From NCBI GenBank assembly GCA_938029995.1, contig CALHGI010000365.1, forward strand, positions 1 through 7,844: DNA of 7,844 bases, read 5' to 3'. The notes beneath the pieces were generated by a model. The model did not search any database, was not told where the DNA came from, and saw only the letters and a list, made by a program, of their open reading frames with translations. This DNA comes from an uncultured cyanobacterium. Lineage in GTDB: Bacteria; Cyanobacteriota; Cyanobacteriia; Phormidesmidales; Phormidesmidaceae. Below, piece by piece: positions 1 through 5,570 of this stretch. How positions within the stretch are numbered: the first letter of the stretch is position 1; each line of letters begins with the position of its first letter. The translations under genes and the position numbers were made by a program.

Positions 1-1280
1 AATACGGCCATGTAGGCGGTCAATGCGGTCCACAGCAAATAGCTATTGTGGAAATACATGGCCAGGGCAGCGAAGGGCATAAACCCCACACCAAAGCCAA
101 GCAGGGCACCGTTACGCAAGACCGCTCCTTTTTTAAGACCGATAAAATAGCCCTCTAACATAAAGGCTACCGCTGTGATGGTCAGCAGCGGCACCAACCA
201 GGCAGCGTAGCTCACCATGGCCTCACTCACCTCCGCATGGTTGGTGAGCAGGGAAAACATCGTACCCGGCAGGAACACCACCGACAGGGAAACCCCAAGG
301 GAAATGACTAGGCTGGTGATGATGGCCGTTTTCAGCACCGGCAGACATTGGTCTAAGCGCCCCTGCCCCTTGAAGTTGGCCACTAGGGTTTGGACAGTCA
401 TGCCGATGCCCTGCACCATAAACTGGCTCAGCAGCGCAATTTGCAACAGCAAGCCATTCTCCGCCAGGGAATCGGTCCCAAAGGTGGCACTCAGGTTAGT
501 AAAAATGGAATAGGCAGAAATAATGGCGATGTAGCGCACCAAAAGATTGCCATTAAGCAGCAACGTGGCCCCCAAAGCCTGACGATCCAACACCTGCCCC
601 AGGGCCTTGCCCACATAGGACCAGTCAACGGTTAGGACCATGGCCGCCAGCCCCACCAGCAGCCCCAAGTATTGACTGAGGGCCGTGGCCAATCCAGCGC
701 CAGCGCTCTCCCAGCCCCAGCGGTTAATCATCAGATAGTCCAGCATCACATTAGAGCCGTTGACCATCAAGGAAATGAGCAGCACCAGGCCATTTTTTTC
801 ACGGCCTAGAAACCAGCCAATCAGGACAAAGTTGAGTAGTACAGCCGGGGCTCCCCAAATACGGGCGTTAAAGTAGGCCAAGCCAGCCTGCTCCGTCTCG
901 GAGGCCCCAGACAAAAGGGTGAAGCCCAGCTGATGAATGGGATATTGCAACAGCAGGATTAGGGCTGCGATCGCAATGGCCACCAGACCACAGCGCAACA
1001 CAGCCACCAAGACCCCAGCCGCATCATCTTTCCCCATGGCCTGGGCCGTCAGCGCATTCGTGCTACTGCGCAAACTCTTCAGAATGCGATAGAGATAGTC
1101 AAATAAAATACTCCCCAGAATGACACCCGCTAAATAGTGGATATCAGCAAGATGCCCTAAGAAAGCCGTGTCAAATAGCCCGGCTAAGGGCACCATCATA
1201 TGGGAGAACATCCCCACCACCGATAGCTGATAAAACCGAGGCAAGAAACTCTTGCTCGCTGATGGAATGGCGGAAACCAT
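1..1280 (-). CDS. MATE-family efflux transporter (DinF-like), 3' end cut by window edge
   Basis: The minus frame from ATG at 1278-1280 stays open to the left edge (426 codons, no stop). It translates to a strongly hydrophobic protein with about twelve membrane segments. Residues 24-43 carry the MATE/DinF first-helix pattern (VPLAGLFDTAFLGHL, with Asp37 in the helix). Residues 141-159 (IWGAPAVLLNFVLIGWFLG) and about 173-204 (NGSN, MLDYL, GWESAGAGLATALSQ) match the DinF branch. Known of the family: Na+ or H+ driven export of cationic drugs, toxins or metabolites across the inner membrane. At 426 residues it is close to the usual 440-460, so only the C-terminus is missing. Some cyanobacterial relatives are named after guanitoxin export, but no toxin genes are visible here, so the substrate is unknown. 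No clear Shine-Dalgarno precedes the ATG. A hairpin-forming repeat lies 9 bases upstream. It is divergent from the gene at 1461. Confidence 0.9.
   Translation of the reverse strand, partial: MVSAIPSASKSFLPRFYQLSVVGMFSHMMVPLAGLFDTAFLGHLADIHYLAGVILGSILFDYLYRILKSLRSSTNALTAQAMGKDDAAGVLVAVLRCGLVAIAIAALILLLQYPIHQLGFTLLSGASETEQAGLAYFNARIWGAPAVLLNFVLIGWFLGREKNGLVLLISLMVNGSNVMLDYLMINRWGWESAGAGLATALSQYLGLLVGLAAMVLTVDWSYVGKALGQVLDRQALGATLLLNGNLLVRYIAIISAYSIFTNLSATFGTDSLAENGLLLQIALLSQFMVQGIGMTVQTLVANFKGQGRLDQCLPVLKTAIITSLVISLGVSLSVVFLPGTMFSLLTNHAEVSEAMVSYAAWLVPLLTITAVAFMLEGYFIGLKKGAVLRNGALLGFGVGFMPFAALAMYFHNSYLLWTALTAYMAV
967..974. repeat. HIP1 octamer GCGATCGC (first of four)
   Basis: The palindromic octamer that is over-represented in many cyanobacterial genomes occurs at 967-974, 1648-1655, 6081-6088 and 7837-7844, all inside coding sequence. 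Four in 7.8 kb is well above chance for an 8-mer (about one per 65 kb at random), which supports cyanobacterial origin. Confidence 0.9.
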
Positions 1281-1289
1281 AATTTGCGA

Positions 1290-1315
1290 AACACTCGAAC
1301 GAATCGCAGAGTGTT
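1290..1315 (-). promoter_or_regulatory. Inverted repeat just upstream of the MATE start
   Basis: Perfect 7-base arms AACACTC (1290-1296) and GAGTGTT (1309-1315) flank a 12-base loop. The proximal arm ends 9 bases before the MATE ATG. In the transcript it would fold over the ribosome-entry region, or as DNA it could be a repressor site. The function is inferred from position only. Confidence 0.3.
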
Positions 1316-1359
1316 ACATTACTTATTGAACCGAGTTAAATTAACGCTTTCTTATCAAA

Positions 1360-1380
1360 GCTTAATGTTTAACATTTAGC
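1360..1380. promoter_or_regulatory. Operator-like palindrome midway between two divergent genes
   Basis: The core AATGTT-T-AACATT (1364-1376) is a perfect 6+1+6 palindrome. It extends to 10-base arms (1360-1369 and 1371-1380) with one mismatch. Its centre at 1370 is the exact middle of the 180-bp gap between the MATE start (1280) and the 133-residue gene (1461), as expected for a regulator controlling both. It also fits the loose T-N11-A form of LysR-type sites, but AT-rich DNA gives such matches often. No regulator gene is visible beside it. Confidence 0.35.
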
Positions 1381-1413
1381 ACATTCAAAACCACCTTTAC
1401 CAGCCTAAGGATT

Positions 1414-1425
1414 CTACTTAAGTAG
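1414..1425. repeat. Perfect 12-bp palindrome CTACTTAAGTAG
   Basis: CTACTTAAGTAG is its own reverse complement. It is flanked on both sides by CTAAGG (about 1405-1410 and 1428-1433). It lies 35 bases upstream of the ATG at 1461 and could be a binding site or lie within the 5' untranslated region. No known factor consensus is recognised. Confidence 0.3.
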
Positions 1426-1460
1426 CTCTAAGGCATACCCCATAAGCAATTTAGCCTTCT

Positions 1461-1862
1461 ATGAACTCCATCGACAAGCTCATCACCATGGCCGAGGACG
1501 AGCTTACTCAATACAGCACCGAAGCCCGCAAAATTGAAAAACTGCGACCGAAGGTTGGTTTGACCGTGCCCTACCCCCAACAGAAGGAGGTTAGAGAACA
1601 GATACTGGCGGATATTCCGACTAATATATTTGCCAAAATCGTCGAGCGCGATCGCCAGATGGTTGCCTTACCCCTGTGGGGAATTGGTGGGTTAGGTCTG
1701 CTCCTGGGGATTTCCATGCACCAACCGTTGGACTTCATCGCGACGGGCATTGGATTTTATGCCGCCTTTGGGGTGCAGTCGTTGGGCTGGAAAATAGAAG
1801 CCAAACGACTAATTGTCAAAACCTTAGATGCCATTGAGCGAGAGATGCAAAGTGAGGCGTAA
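1461..1862 (+). CDS. Hypothetical two-helix membrane protein, 133 aa
   Basis: I do not recognise this protein with confidence. Residues 1-66 are polar and charged, with many Glu and Lys residues and an amphipathic look, and are likely cytoplasmic. Two hydrophobic segments follow (about 67-86 and 89-109), separated by a very short turn (MHQP), so this is a helical hairpin. A short charged tail (KIEAKR to SEA) closes it. The order of an Ile-Pro, an Arg-rich stretch and two helices recalls PAM68/DUF3464 photosystem-assembly proteins, but the match is too weak to name it. The frame contains a HIP1 octamer (1648-1655) and has coding-like codon use, which supports a real gene. No clear Shine-Dalgarno is seen before the ATG. 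The frame stays open for 54 codons after the TAA (see the entry at 1863). It is divergent from the MATE gene. Confidence 0.6.
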   Translation: MNSIDKLITMAEDELTQYSTEARKIEKLRPKVGLTVPYPQQKEVREQILADIPTNIFAKIVERDRQMVALPLWGIGGLGLLLGISMHQPLDFIATGIGFYAAFGVQSLGWKIEAKRLIVKTLDAIEREMQSEA

Positions 1863-2027
1863 TCGCCCCAACGGCAACCAATACGTCCGCAACGTAAGGC
1901 ACTAGCTTCCGCCAAACATCCCATCCGACCGACTCCGCCGGTGAAATGGATGGATTTGCCATCAACAGAGACCATCAAGACCGTAAATTTGCGAAACTGT
2001 CCGGATGCTCATTTAATATTTTCTTAA
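1863..2027 (+). other. In-frame open stretch after the stop of the 133-aa gene
   Basis: Directly after the TAA at 1860-1862 the same frame runs 54 sense codons to a TAA at 2025-2027. The first part is rich in Pro, Gln and Arg (SPQRQPIRPQRKALASAKHP), and the later part reads KWMDLPSTETIKTVNLRNC. It could be a lost C-terminal extension (one base change, for example CAA to TAA, would separate it), a readthrough product, or chance. The GC-rich composition, which gives way to AT-rich DNA almost where this frame ends, favours former coding DNA. Confidence 0.3.
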
Positions 2028-2305
2028 GCTTTCACGTCAAAAAAAAACTGTACAAACAGTACCATCGATGATCCAGTATTTATTTATGTGGAAGGCTGTT
2101 TAGCGTTAGGCCTATCCCAGGGCCACAACAGCGTTCGTGAATTCCTATTGTCTGACATCTGTAATTTTTTGCAGCTGACAAGTTACTTTGTTTGTTAGGA
2201 AAGGTACACACTAATGGGTAAATTTTCCTTGGGTATTCGGCTCTCAATTAATTAAGATTTAGAAGTACTAGAAGCTTTTTTCAATACTGACAATATTAAA
2301 TATCA
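2028..2305. other. AT-rich gene-free stretch upstream of the thioredoxin
   Basis: With the open stretch before it, this gives 443 bases between annotated genes. It holds a run of nine A (2039-2047), a GTAC-containing inverted repeat (2047-2062), and several AT-rich tracts. One tiny frame at 2214-2255 encodes 13 residues after a purine-rich AGGAAAGG. No RNA gene or longer coding frame is visible. It presumably contains the thioredoxin promoter, but I cannot assign -35 and -10 boxes with confidence. Confidence 0.5.
2214..2255 (+). CDS. Possible 13-codon leader peptide before the thioredoxin
   Basis: ATG at 2214 follows AGGAAAGG (2198-2205), the best ribosome-binding sequence in this intergenic region. 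The frame reads MGKFSLGIRLSIN and stops at 2253-2255, 50 bases before the thioredoxin ATG, which itself lacks a visible Shine-Dalgarno. There is no run of one amino acid that would suggest attenuation. It may well be chance. Confidence 0.15.
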   Translation: MGKFSLGIRLSIN

Positions 2306-2674
2306 ATGACAATCACTGAAGACAATTTTGAGCGCGTTGTACTGGGTTCTTCTGTGCCAGTTCTAGTACACTTTTGGGCTCCTTGGTGTGGCCTATGTCG
2401 TCGAGTAACCCCCATGCTCAATCGGTTTCAGCAAGAGTGGTCAGGCCAGGTTAATGTGCTTGATGTTAATGCCGACGAGAATCTTAAGTTAGCCAACCTC
2501 TATCGATTGAAAACGTTACCAACCCTGCTGTTTCTTGATCAGGGAAAAGTGGTCCATCGGTTTGATGTATTGCGCAATCGCGATGAGTTTATGCGTTCCC
2601 TAGACCTGCTGATGCGCTGCCATGGATTCGAAGTTGGCATCACTGAGCGGGCAGGTCGTCTGATAGATGGCTAA
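2306..2674 (+). CDS. Atypical thioredoxin with WCGLC active site
   Basis: This 122-residue protein has a full thioredoxin fold. The redox motif is FWAPWCGLC (Cys28 and Cys31), the cis-proline is in TLPTLLF (Pro72), and the charged C-terminal helix (RNRDEFMRSLDLL) is present. About 12 residues extend past the usual 105-110. Two family-key positions differ from classical thioredoxin. The WCGPC proline is Leu30, and the buried Asp of the VDFWA motif (Asp26 in E. coli) is His22 (LVHFWAPW). Cyanobacteria have a lineage-specific thioredoxin class, called TrxC in Synechocystis, which I recall as having WCGLC. This gene probably belongs there, and that class is unrelated to E. coli TrxC. The role is disulfide exchange in the cytoplasm, with partners unknown. 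The altered residues should shift redox potential and thiol pKa. The start is the first ATG with alignment to the family N-terminus. The gene stands alone, followed by a hairpin at 2844-2882. Confidence 0.9.
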   Translation: MTITEDNFERVVLGSSVPVLVHFWAPWCGLCRRVTPMLNRFQQEWSGQVNVLDVNADENLKLANLYRLKTLPTLLFLDQGKVVHRFDVLRNRDEFMRSLDLLMRCHGFEVGITERAGRLIDG

Positions 2675-2677
2675 GGG

Positions 2678-2705
2678 TAGCTCACCGTGGGCAATTAGCT
2701 CACCG
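2678..2705 (+). repeat. Direct repeat TAGCTCACCG, 18-bp spacing
   Basis: The ten-base word TAGCTCACCG occurs at 2678-2687 and 2696-2705, just after the thioredoxin stop. A 9/10 inverted copy (CGGGGAGCTA) lies at 2751-2760. This could allow alternative hairpins in the 3' untranslated region. No known element is recognised. Confidence 0.3.
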
Positions 2706-2843
2706 AAAAATAAGTCAACCCTAGTGGGCGGTCAAGACTAAGACTTAGGACGGGGAGCTAGTGAAGCGTTAAACGACTTGAAAAGTCACTCGTTACTCTT
2801 TACTCTGCATCAGCACTAATCCCAATTTTTAGCGTTGACGCCG

Positions 2844-2882
2844 CCCAAGGGACCTAGCAACATTCATTGCATGTCCCTTGGG
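2844..2882. terminator. Strong hairpin between convergent thioredoxin and ribD genes
   Basis: The arms CCCAAGGGAC (2844-2853) and GTCCCTTGGG (2873-2882) are perfectly complementary over 10 bp. Inside the 19-base loop GCAA and TTGC can pair as a second short stem. It starts 9 bases after the ribD stop (minus strand) and 169 bases after the thioredoxin stop (plus strand). It probably acts as a shared, bidirectional terminator. On the plus strand the DNA after it is moderately T-rich, but there is no clean U-run on either strand, so it may instead stabilise the 3' ends. Confidence 0.55.
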
Positions 2883-2891
2883 TTAGTTGTT

Positions 2892-4058
2892 TCAATTATT
2901 TTCCACATAGGCCTGAATCAACCAATCCTGCCCGATCTTTTCGAGTTCGGTCTTGTGCAGTGACAGGGCTTCAGTCATTTTCGTAAATCCCATGTCACCC
3001 ACTGGGGTGTAGGGCTGCTGGCCTCCAATCAGTTTGGGAGCAACAAAGGCCCATAGCTTTTGAATCACCCCTTGCCCCAGGGCAGCGGCACTCAGGGTGC
3101 CGCCACATTCCCATAGCACAGTCGATAGGCCCCGCTGATACAGGCTATCCAACACTGCTTGGGGGGTTAAGGCATTGAGGGGAATAATCTCCACCTGGGG
3201 GGGGATGGCACTCCCCTGGGGCCCGCTACCCGGCTGCTTTTTCGCAGACATTTTTTCCGTAAACACTTTTTCCGTAAACACTAAGGTGGGGGCAATGTCG
3301 GTTTGCCATAGGTGGGCCGCAGCTGGCAGATCTAGGCTGCGACTCATCACCACCCGTAGGGGATTATGGTCCCTGGTTCCATGGCTAGTGAGGTGGGGGT
3401 TGTCCCGGCGCACGGTATTGCCACCAACAATCACGGCGTCACACTGTCCCCGGAGCTGATGTACCCGACGACGGGACTCTGGGCCGGTTACCCAGGCACT
3501 GTGACCGGTATCCGTGGCAATTTTGCCATCTAGGGTCATGGCATATTTCAAAATGCTAAAGGGCTGGCGATGGCGAATGCGATGGATAAAGGCTTCGTTC
3601 AGGCGCTCACAGGCGGCGGTTTCTACACCGGTTATGACCTCTACGCCGGCGGCGCGTAATCGCTCAATGCCACCGCTGGCCTTGGGGTTTGGATCCACCA
3701 TGCCAATGACCACCTTGGCAATGCCCGCCCGTAATATAGCCCCAGTACAGGGGGGGGTGCGTCCGGTATGGTTGCAGGGTTCTAGGTTGACATACAGGGT
3801 GGCGCCTTGGGCCTCATCCCCCGCTGCCCGTAGGGCAAATACTTCTGCATGGGGCTCCCCCGCCTGGGGATGAAATCCTTCGCCAATAATTTTGTCATCC
3901 TTCACAATGACCGAACCCACCATGGGGTTGGGCGTTGTCCGCCCCGCCCCATGGGCTGCGAGGTTGAGGCAGCGGCGCATCATGGCGCTGGGGTCCTGAC
4001 TGGAGACCGGGCCAGCGGGGAATGGGACCTGGCCACCGGCATCATTGGATGAAATCAT
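2892..4058 (-). CDS. ribD: Bifunctional riboflavin deaminase/reductase RibD
   Basis: RibD performs two steps of riboflavin synthesis: deamination of the GTP-derived diaminopyrimidine, then NADPH-dependent reduction of the ribose side chain. With ATG at 4056-4058 it has 388 residues. Residues 26-155 are the deaminase domain, with MMRRCLNLAAHGAGRTTPNP, the zinc and proton-shuttle motif HAE (His70, Glu72) and EPCNHTGRTPPC (Cys95, Cys104). From about 168 the reductase domain follows, with YAMTLDGKIAT, WVTGPESR, VGGNTVRRDNP, and ECGGTLSAAAL near 317-327. All expected catalytic residues are present, so both activities are likely. A TTG two codons upstream (4062-4064) is an alternative start, but the ATG is preferred. 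The first 25 residues are non-conserved. The linker near residues 261-290 holds a 5-residue tandem duplication (VFTEK twice) and a Pro/Gly/Lys-rich insertion. It is divergent from the gene at 4111, with a 52-bp gap. Confidence 0.95.
   Translation of the reverse strand: MISSNDAGGQVPFPAGPVSSQDPSAMMRRCLNLAAHGAGRTTPNPMVGSVIVKDDKIIGEGFHPQAGEPHAEVFALRAAGDEAQGATLYVNLEPCNHTGRTPPCTGAILRAGIAKVVIGMVDPNPKASGGIERLRAAGVEVITGVETAACERLNEAFIHRIRHRQPFSILKYAMTLDGKIATDTGHSAWVTGPESRRRVHQLRGQCDAVIVGGNTVRRDNPHLTSHGTRDHNPLRVVMSRSLDLPAAAHLWQTDIAPTLVFTEKVFTEKMSAKKQPGSGPQGSAIPPQVEIIPLNALTPQAVLDSLYQRGLSTVLWECGGTLSAAALGQGVIQKLWAFVAPKLIGGQQPYTPVGDMGFTKMTEALSLHKTELEKIGQDWLIQAYVENN
3252..3281 (-). repeat. 15-bp perfect tandem duplication inside ribD
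   Basis: Two identical adjacent 15-base units (TTTTTCCGTAAACAC on the plus strand, 3252-3266 and 3267-3281) encode VFTEK twice. The unit length keeps the frame. It lies in a variable loop of the reductase domain, so it is probably tolerated, and it looks like a recent replication-slippage event. Confidence 0.85.
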
Positions 4059-4110
4059 GGACAAAGTTGTCTAAAATTTGGCTTGGAGAGAAGAGCTTTA
4101 AGATAACCCT

Positions 4111-4350
4111 ATGACTACTGAGAACACCAGTGCCGCCGGTACTGTTAACTGCGCCGTTGAATGCGTCAATGGCTGTATTAAGGGCGATGCTTGCCCCAAT
4201 GAAGCCTATACCCAGCAGGCCTCTAGCTTTATTGAGAATACCTCCCTCGACAAAATGCTGGAAATGGCAGAAGAGGCCGTGCGCAAGAAGATGATCGCTC
4301 GGGCAACAGAGCCTAGGAAGTGGGTCATGCCAGAAGAGTTGGAAAGTTAG
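4111..4350 (+). CDS. Small Cys-rich conserved-type protein of unknown function, 79 aa
   Basis: I do not know a function. The N-terminal half has four cysteines, Cys14, Cys18, Cys22 and Cys28, in [15 protein letters not shown] (CX3CX3CX5C), a spacing suited to a metal site or disulfides. The C-terminal half is an acidic/basic amphipathic helix ([17 protein letters not shown], about 45-61) followed by [12 protein letters not shown]. No signal peptide or membrane segment is seen, so it is cytoplasmic. The style resembles short conserved cyanobacterial proteins, but I cannot name the family. The ATG at 4111 is divergent from ribD (start 4058). A purine stretch (GGAGAGAAGAG) lies about 20 bases upstream, too far for a normal Shine-Dalgarno. 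The stop (TAG 4348-4350) overlaps the bioF stop on the other strand by four bases, leaving no room for a terminator between them. The placement between ribD and bioF does not by itself prove a vitamin role. Confidence 0.75.
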   Translation: MTTENTSAAGTVNCAVECVNGCIKGDACPNEAYTQQASSFIENTSLDKMLEMAEEAVRKKMIARATEPRKWVMPEELES

Positions 4351-5570
4351 CCCCGGAAACAATCCTGAATCCCAGCCACCAGCTGATCAATATCTTCCCT
4401 AGTATGGGTGGCCATTACGGTCATTCTCAGTCGGCTAGTGGGCACCGTGGGCGGACGGACGGCAGCGGCGAACAGTCCCCGCTGCTTCAGGTGCTGGCCA
4501 AGGGCGAGAACGGTGGCAGCATCTTTCACCTGGAGGCAAATGATCGGCGATTCGGAAGGGAGTCGGTTAACCTCCAGCTGATCGAGGCGCTGGCGGAGGT
4601 AGGCGCTGTTCTGGGTTAGCTGGGCCAGGCGTTGGGGTTCCTGGTGAATGATGGCGATGGCCGTACGGGCCGCCGCCGCATCGCTAGGGGATAGACCGGT
4701 GGTGTAGATCCAGGTGGCGGTGCGATTGCGCAAAAAATCGATTAGCTCAGCGGAGCCCGTAACGTAGCCACCCAAGCTGCCAAGGGATTTGCTCAGGGTG
4801 CCCACCTGTACCATGGGGCGCTGGCGACAGCCCAGGTATTCCACGGCACCGCCGCCGCTGGCCCCTAGCACTCCGGTACCGTGGGCTTCATCCACCATCA
4901 CCATGGCGTCCCACTGATCCGCCAAAGCTAAGATTTCCGGTAACGGGCACAGGTCCCCATCCATGCTAAAAACGCTATCGGTAACCACGAGGCAACGGCG
5001 ATATTGGGGCCGTTGCTCGGCCAGTCGCCGTTGCAGCTGGTCTAGATCGTTATGGTCATAGACGGCTACGGTCGCACCGCTAAGGCGGGCCCCCATTTGC
5101 AGACTGGAGTGATTGTACTGATCGGCCACAATCAGGTCACGGTGATCGACTAGGGCGGCCAATGTACCCAGGTTGGCCAGGTAACCTGAGCTAAAGACAA
5201 TGGCATCTTCGGTGCCTTTTAGCTGGGCGATGGCCTGTTCTAACTCTCGATGAATGGGACGTTGACCGCTGAGGAGTCGAGAGCCGGTGCTGCCGGTACC
5301 ATAGGCAGAGGCCGCCGTCGCCGCCGCTGCCGCTAATCGGGGGTCCCCCGCCAGCCCCAGATAGTCATTGCTGGCAAAGTTTAGGCAGGGCTGTCCGGCG
5401 ATGCGAATGGTGGCACCGCCTTTTCCCTCTATGGGTTGTACCTGGCGGTACCAATTGGCCCGGTGCAGGGTTTCTAGGGATTGGTGAATCCAGCCATAGG
5501 GGCCGGGGGAGGGGGGATGTTTGGGATGGGCCACCGTTCTGATTACCGTCGGGCCGATACGGGAATCCAA
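4347..5570 (-). CDS. bioF: 8-amino-7-oxononanoate synthase BioF (biotin synthesis)
   Basis: BioF is a PLP enzyme of the alpha-oxoamine synthase family. It joins L-alanine to a pimeloyl thioester with loss of CO2, giving KAPA, the first step of biotin ring assembly. The catalytic lysine is Lys261 ([13 protein letters not shown]). PLP contacts include His154 (NHSS), Asp227 and His230 ([10 protein letters not shown]). The substrate pocket is [17 protein letters not shown] (63-79) and [12 protein letters not shown] (91-102). The N-terminal [16 protein letters not shown] (27-42) is typical of cyanobacterial BioF, which favours it over 2-amino-3-ketobutyrate CoA ligase or ALA synthase. There is no ATG at the 5' end. 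The longest start is TTG at 5570 (407 residues), which overlaps the upstream gene by 28 bases. GTG at 5531 (394 residues, 11-base gap) is an equally good choice. Translation coupled to the upstream exported-protein gene is likely. The 3' end overlaps the 79-residue gene by four bases. Confidence 0.92.
   Translation of the reverse strand: MDSRIGPTVIRTVAHPKHPPSPGPYGWIHQSLETLHRANWYRQVQPIEGKGGATIRIAGQPCLNFASNDYLGLAGDPRLAAAAATAASAYGTGSTGSRLLSGQRPIHRELEQAIAQLKGTEDAIVFSSGYLANLGTLAALVDHRDLIVADQYNHSSLQMGARLSGATVAVYDHNDLDQLQRRLAEQRPQYRRCLVVTDSVFSMDGDLCPLPEILALADQWDAMVMVDEAHGTGVLGASGGGAVEYLGCRQRPMVQVGTLSKSLGSLGGYVTGSAELIDFLRNRTATWIYTTGLSPSDAAAARTAIAIIHQEPQRLAQLTQNSAYLRQRLDQLEVNRLPSESPIICLQVKDAATVLALGQHLKQRGLFAAAVRPPTVPTSRLRMTVMATHTREDIDQLVAGIQDCFRG

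Noticed and set aside
217..635. Plus-strand open frames inside the MATE gene
   Set aside because: They lie fully antisense to a continuous transporter frame with clear family motifs and have compositionally odd proteins. They are shadows.
1757..1978. Minus-strand open frame overlapping the end of the 133-residue gene
   Set aside because: It has no recognisable features and is mostly antisense to a better frame. A transposase remnant was considered but no motif supports it.
2047..2062. ACTGT-ACAA-ACAGT inverted repeat with two GTAC words, resembling NtcA (GTA-N8-TAC) or cyanobacterial LexA sites
   Set aside because: The spacing is off by one base for both consensus forms, and it lies over 240 bases upstream of the thioredoxin start, so no factor is assigned.
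3175..4052. Plus-strand open frames antisense to ribD
   Set aside because: The ribD frame holds all catalytic motifs. The antisense frames are Arg/Trp/Pro-rich by reversal of its codons.
4042..4362. Minus-strand open frame across the 79-residue gene
   Set aside because: The plus-strand frame has ordered cysteines and a helix pattern. The minus frame has no start context or motif and overlaps both ribD and bioF ends.
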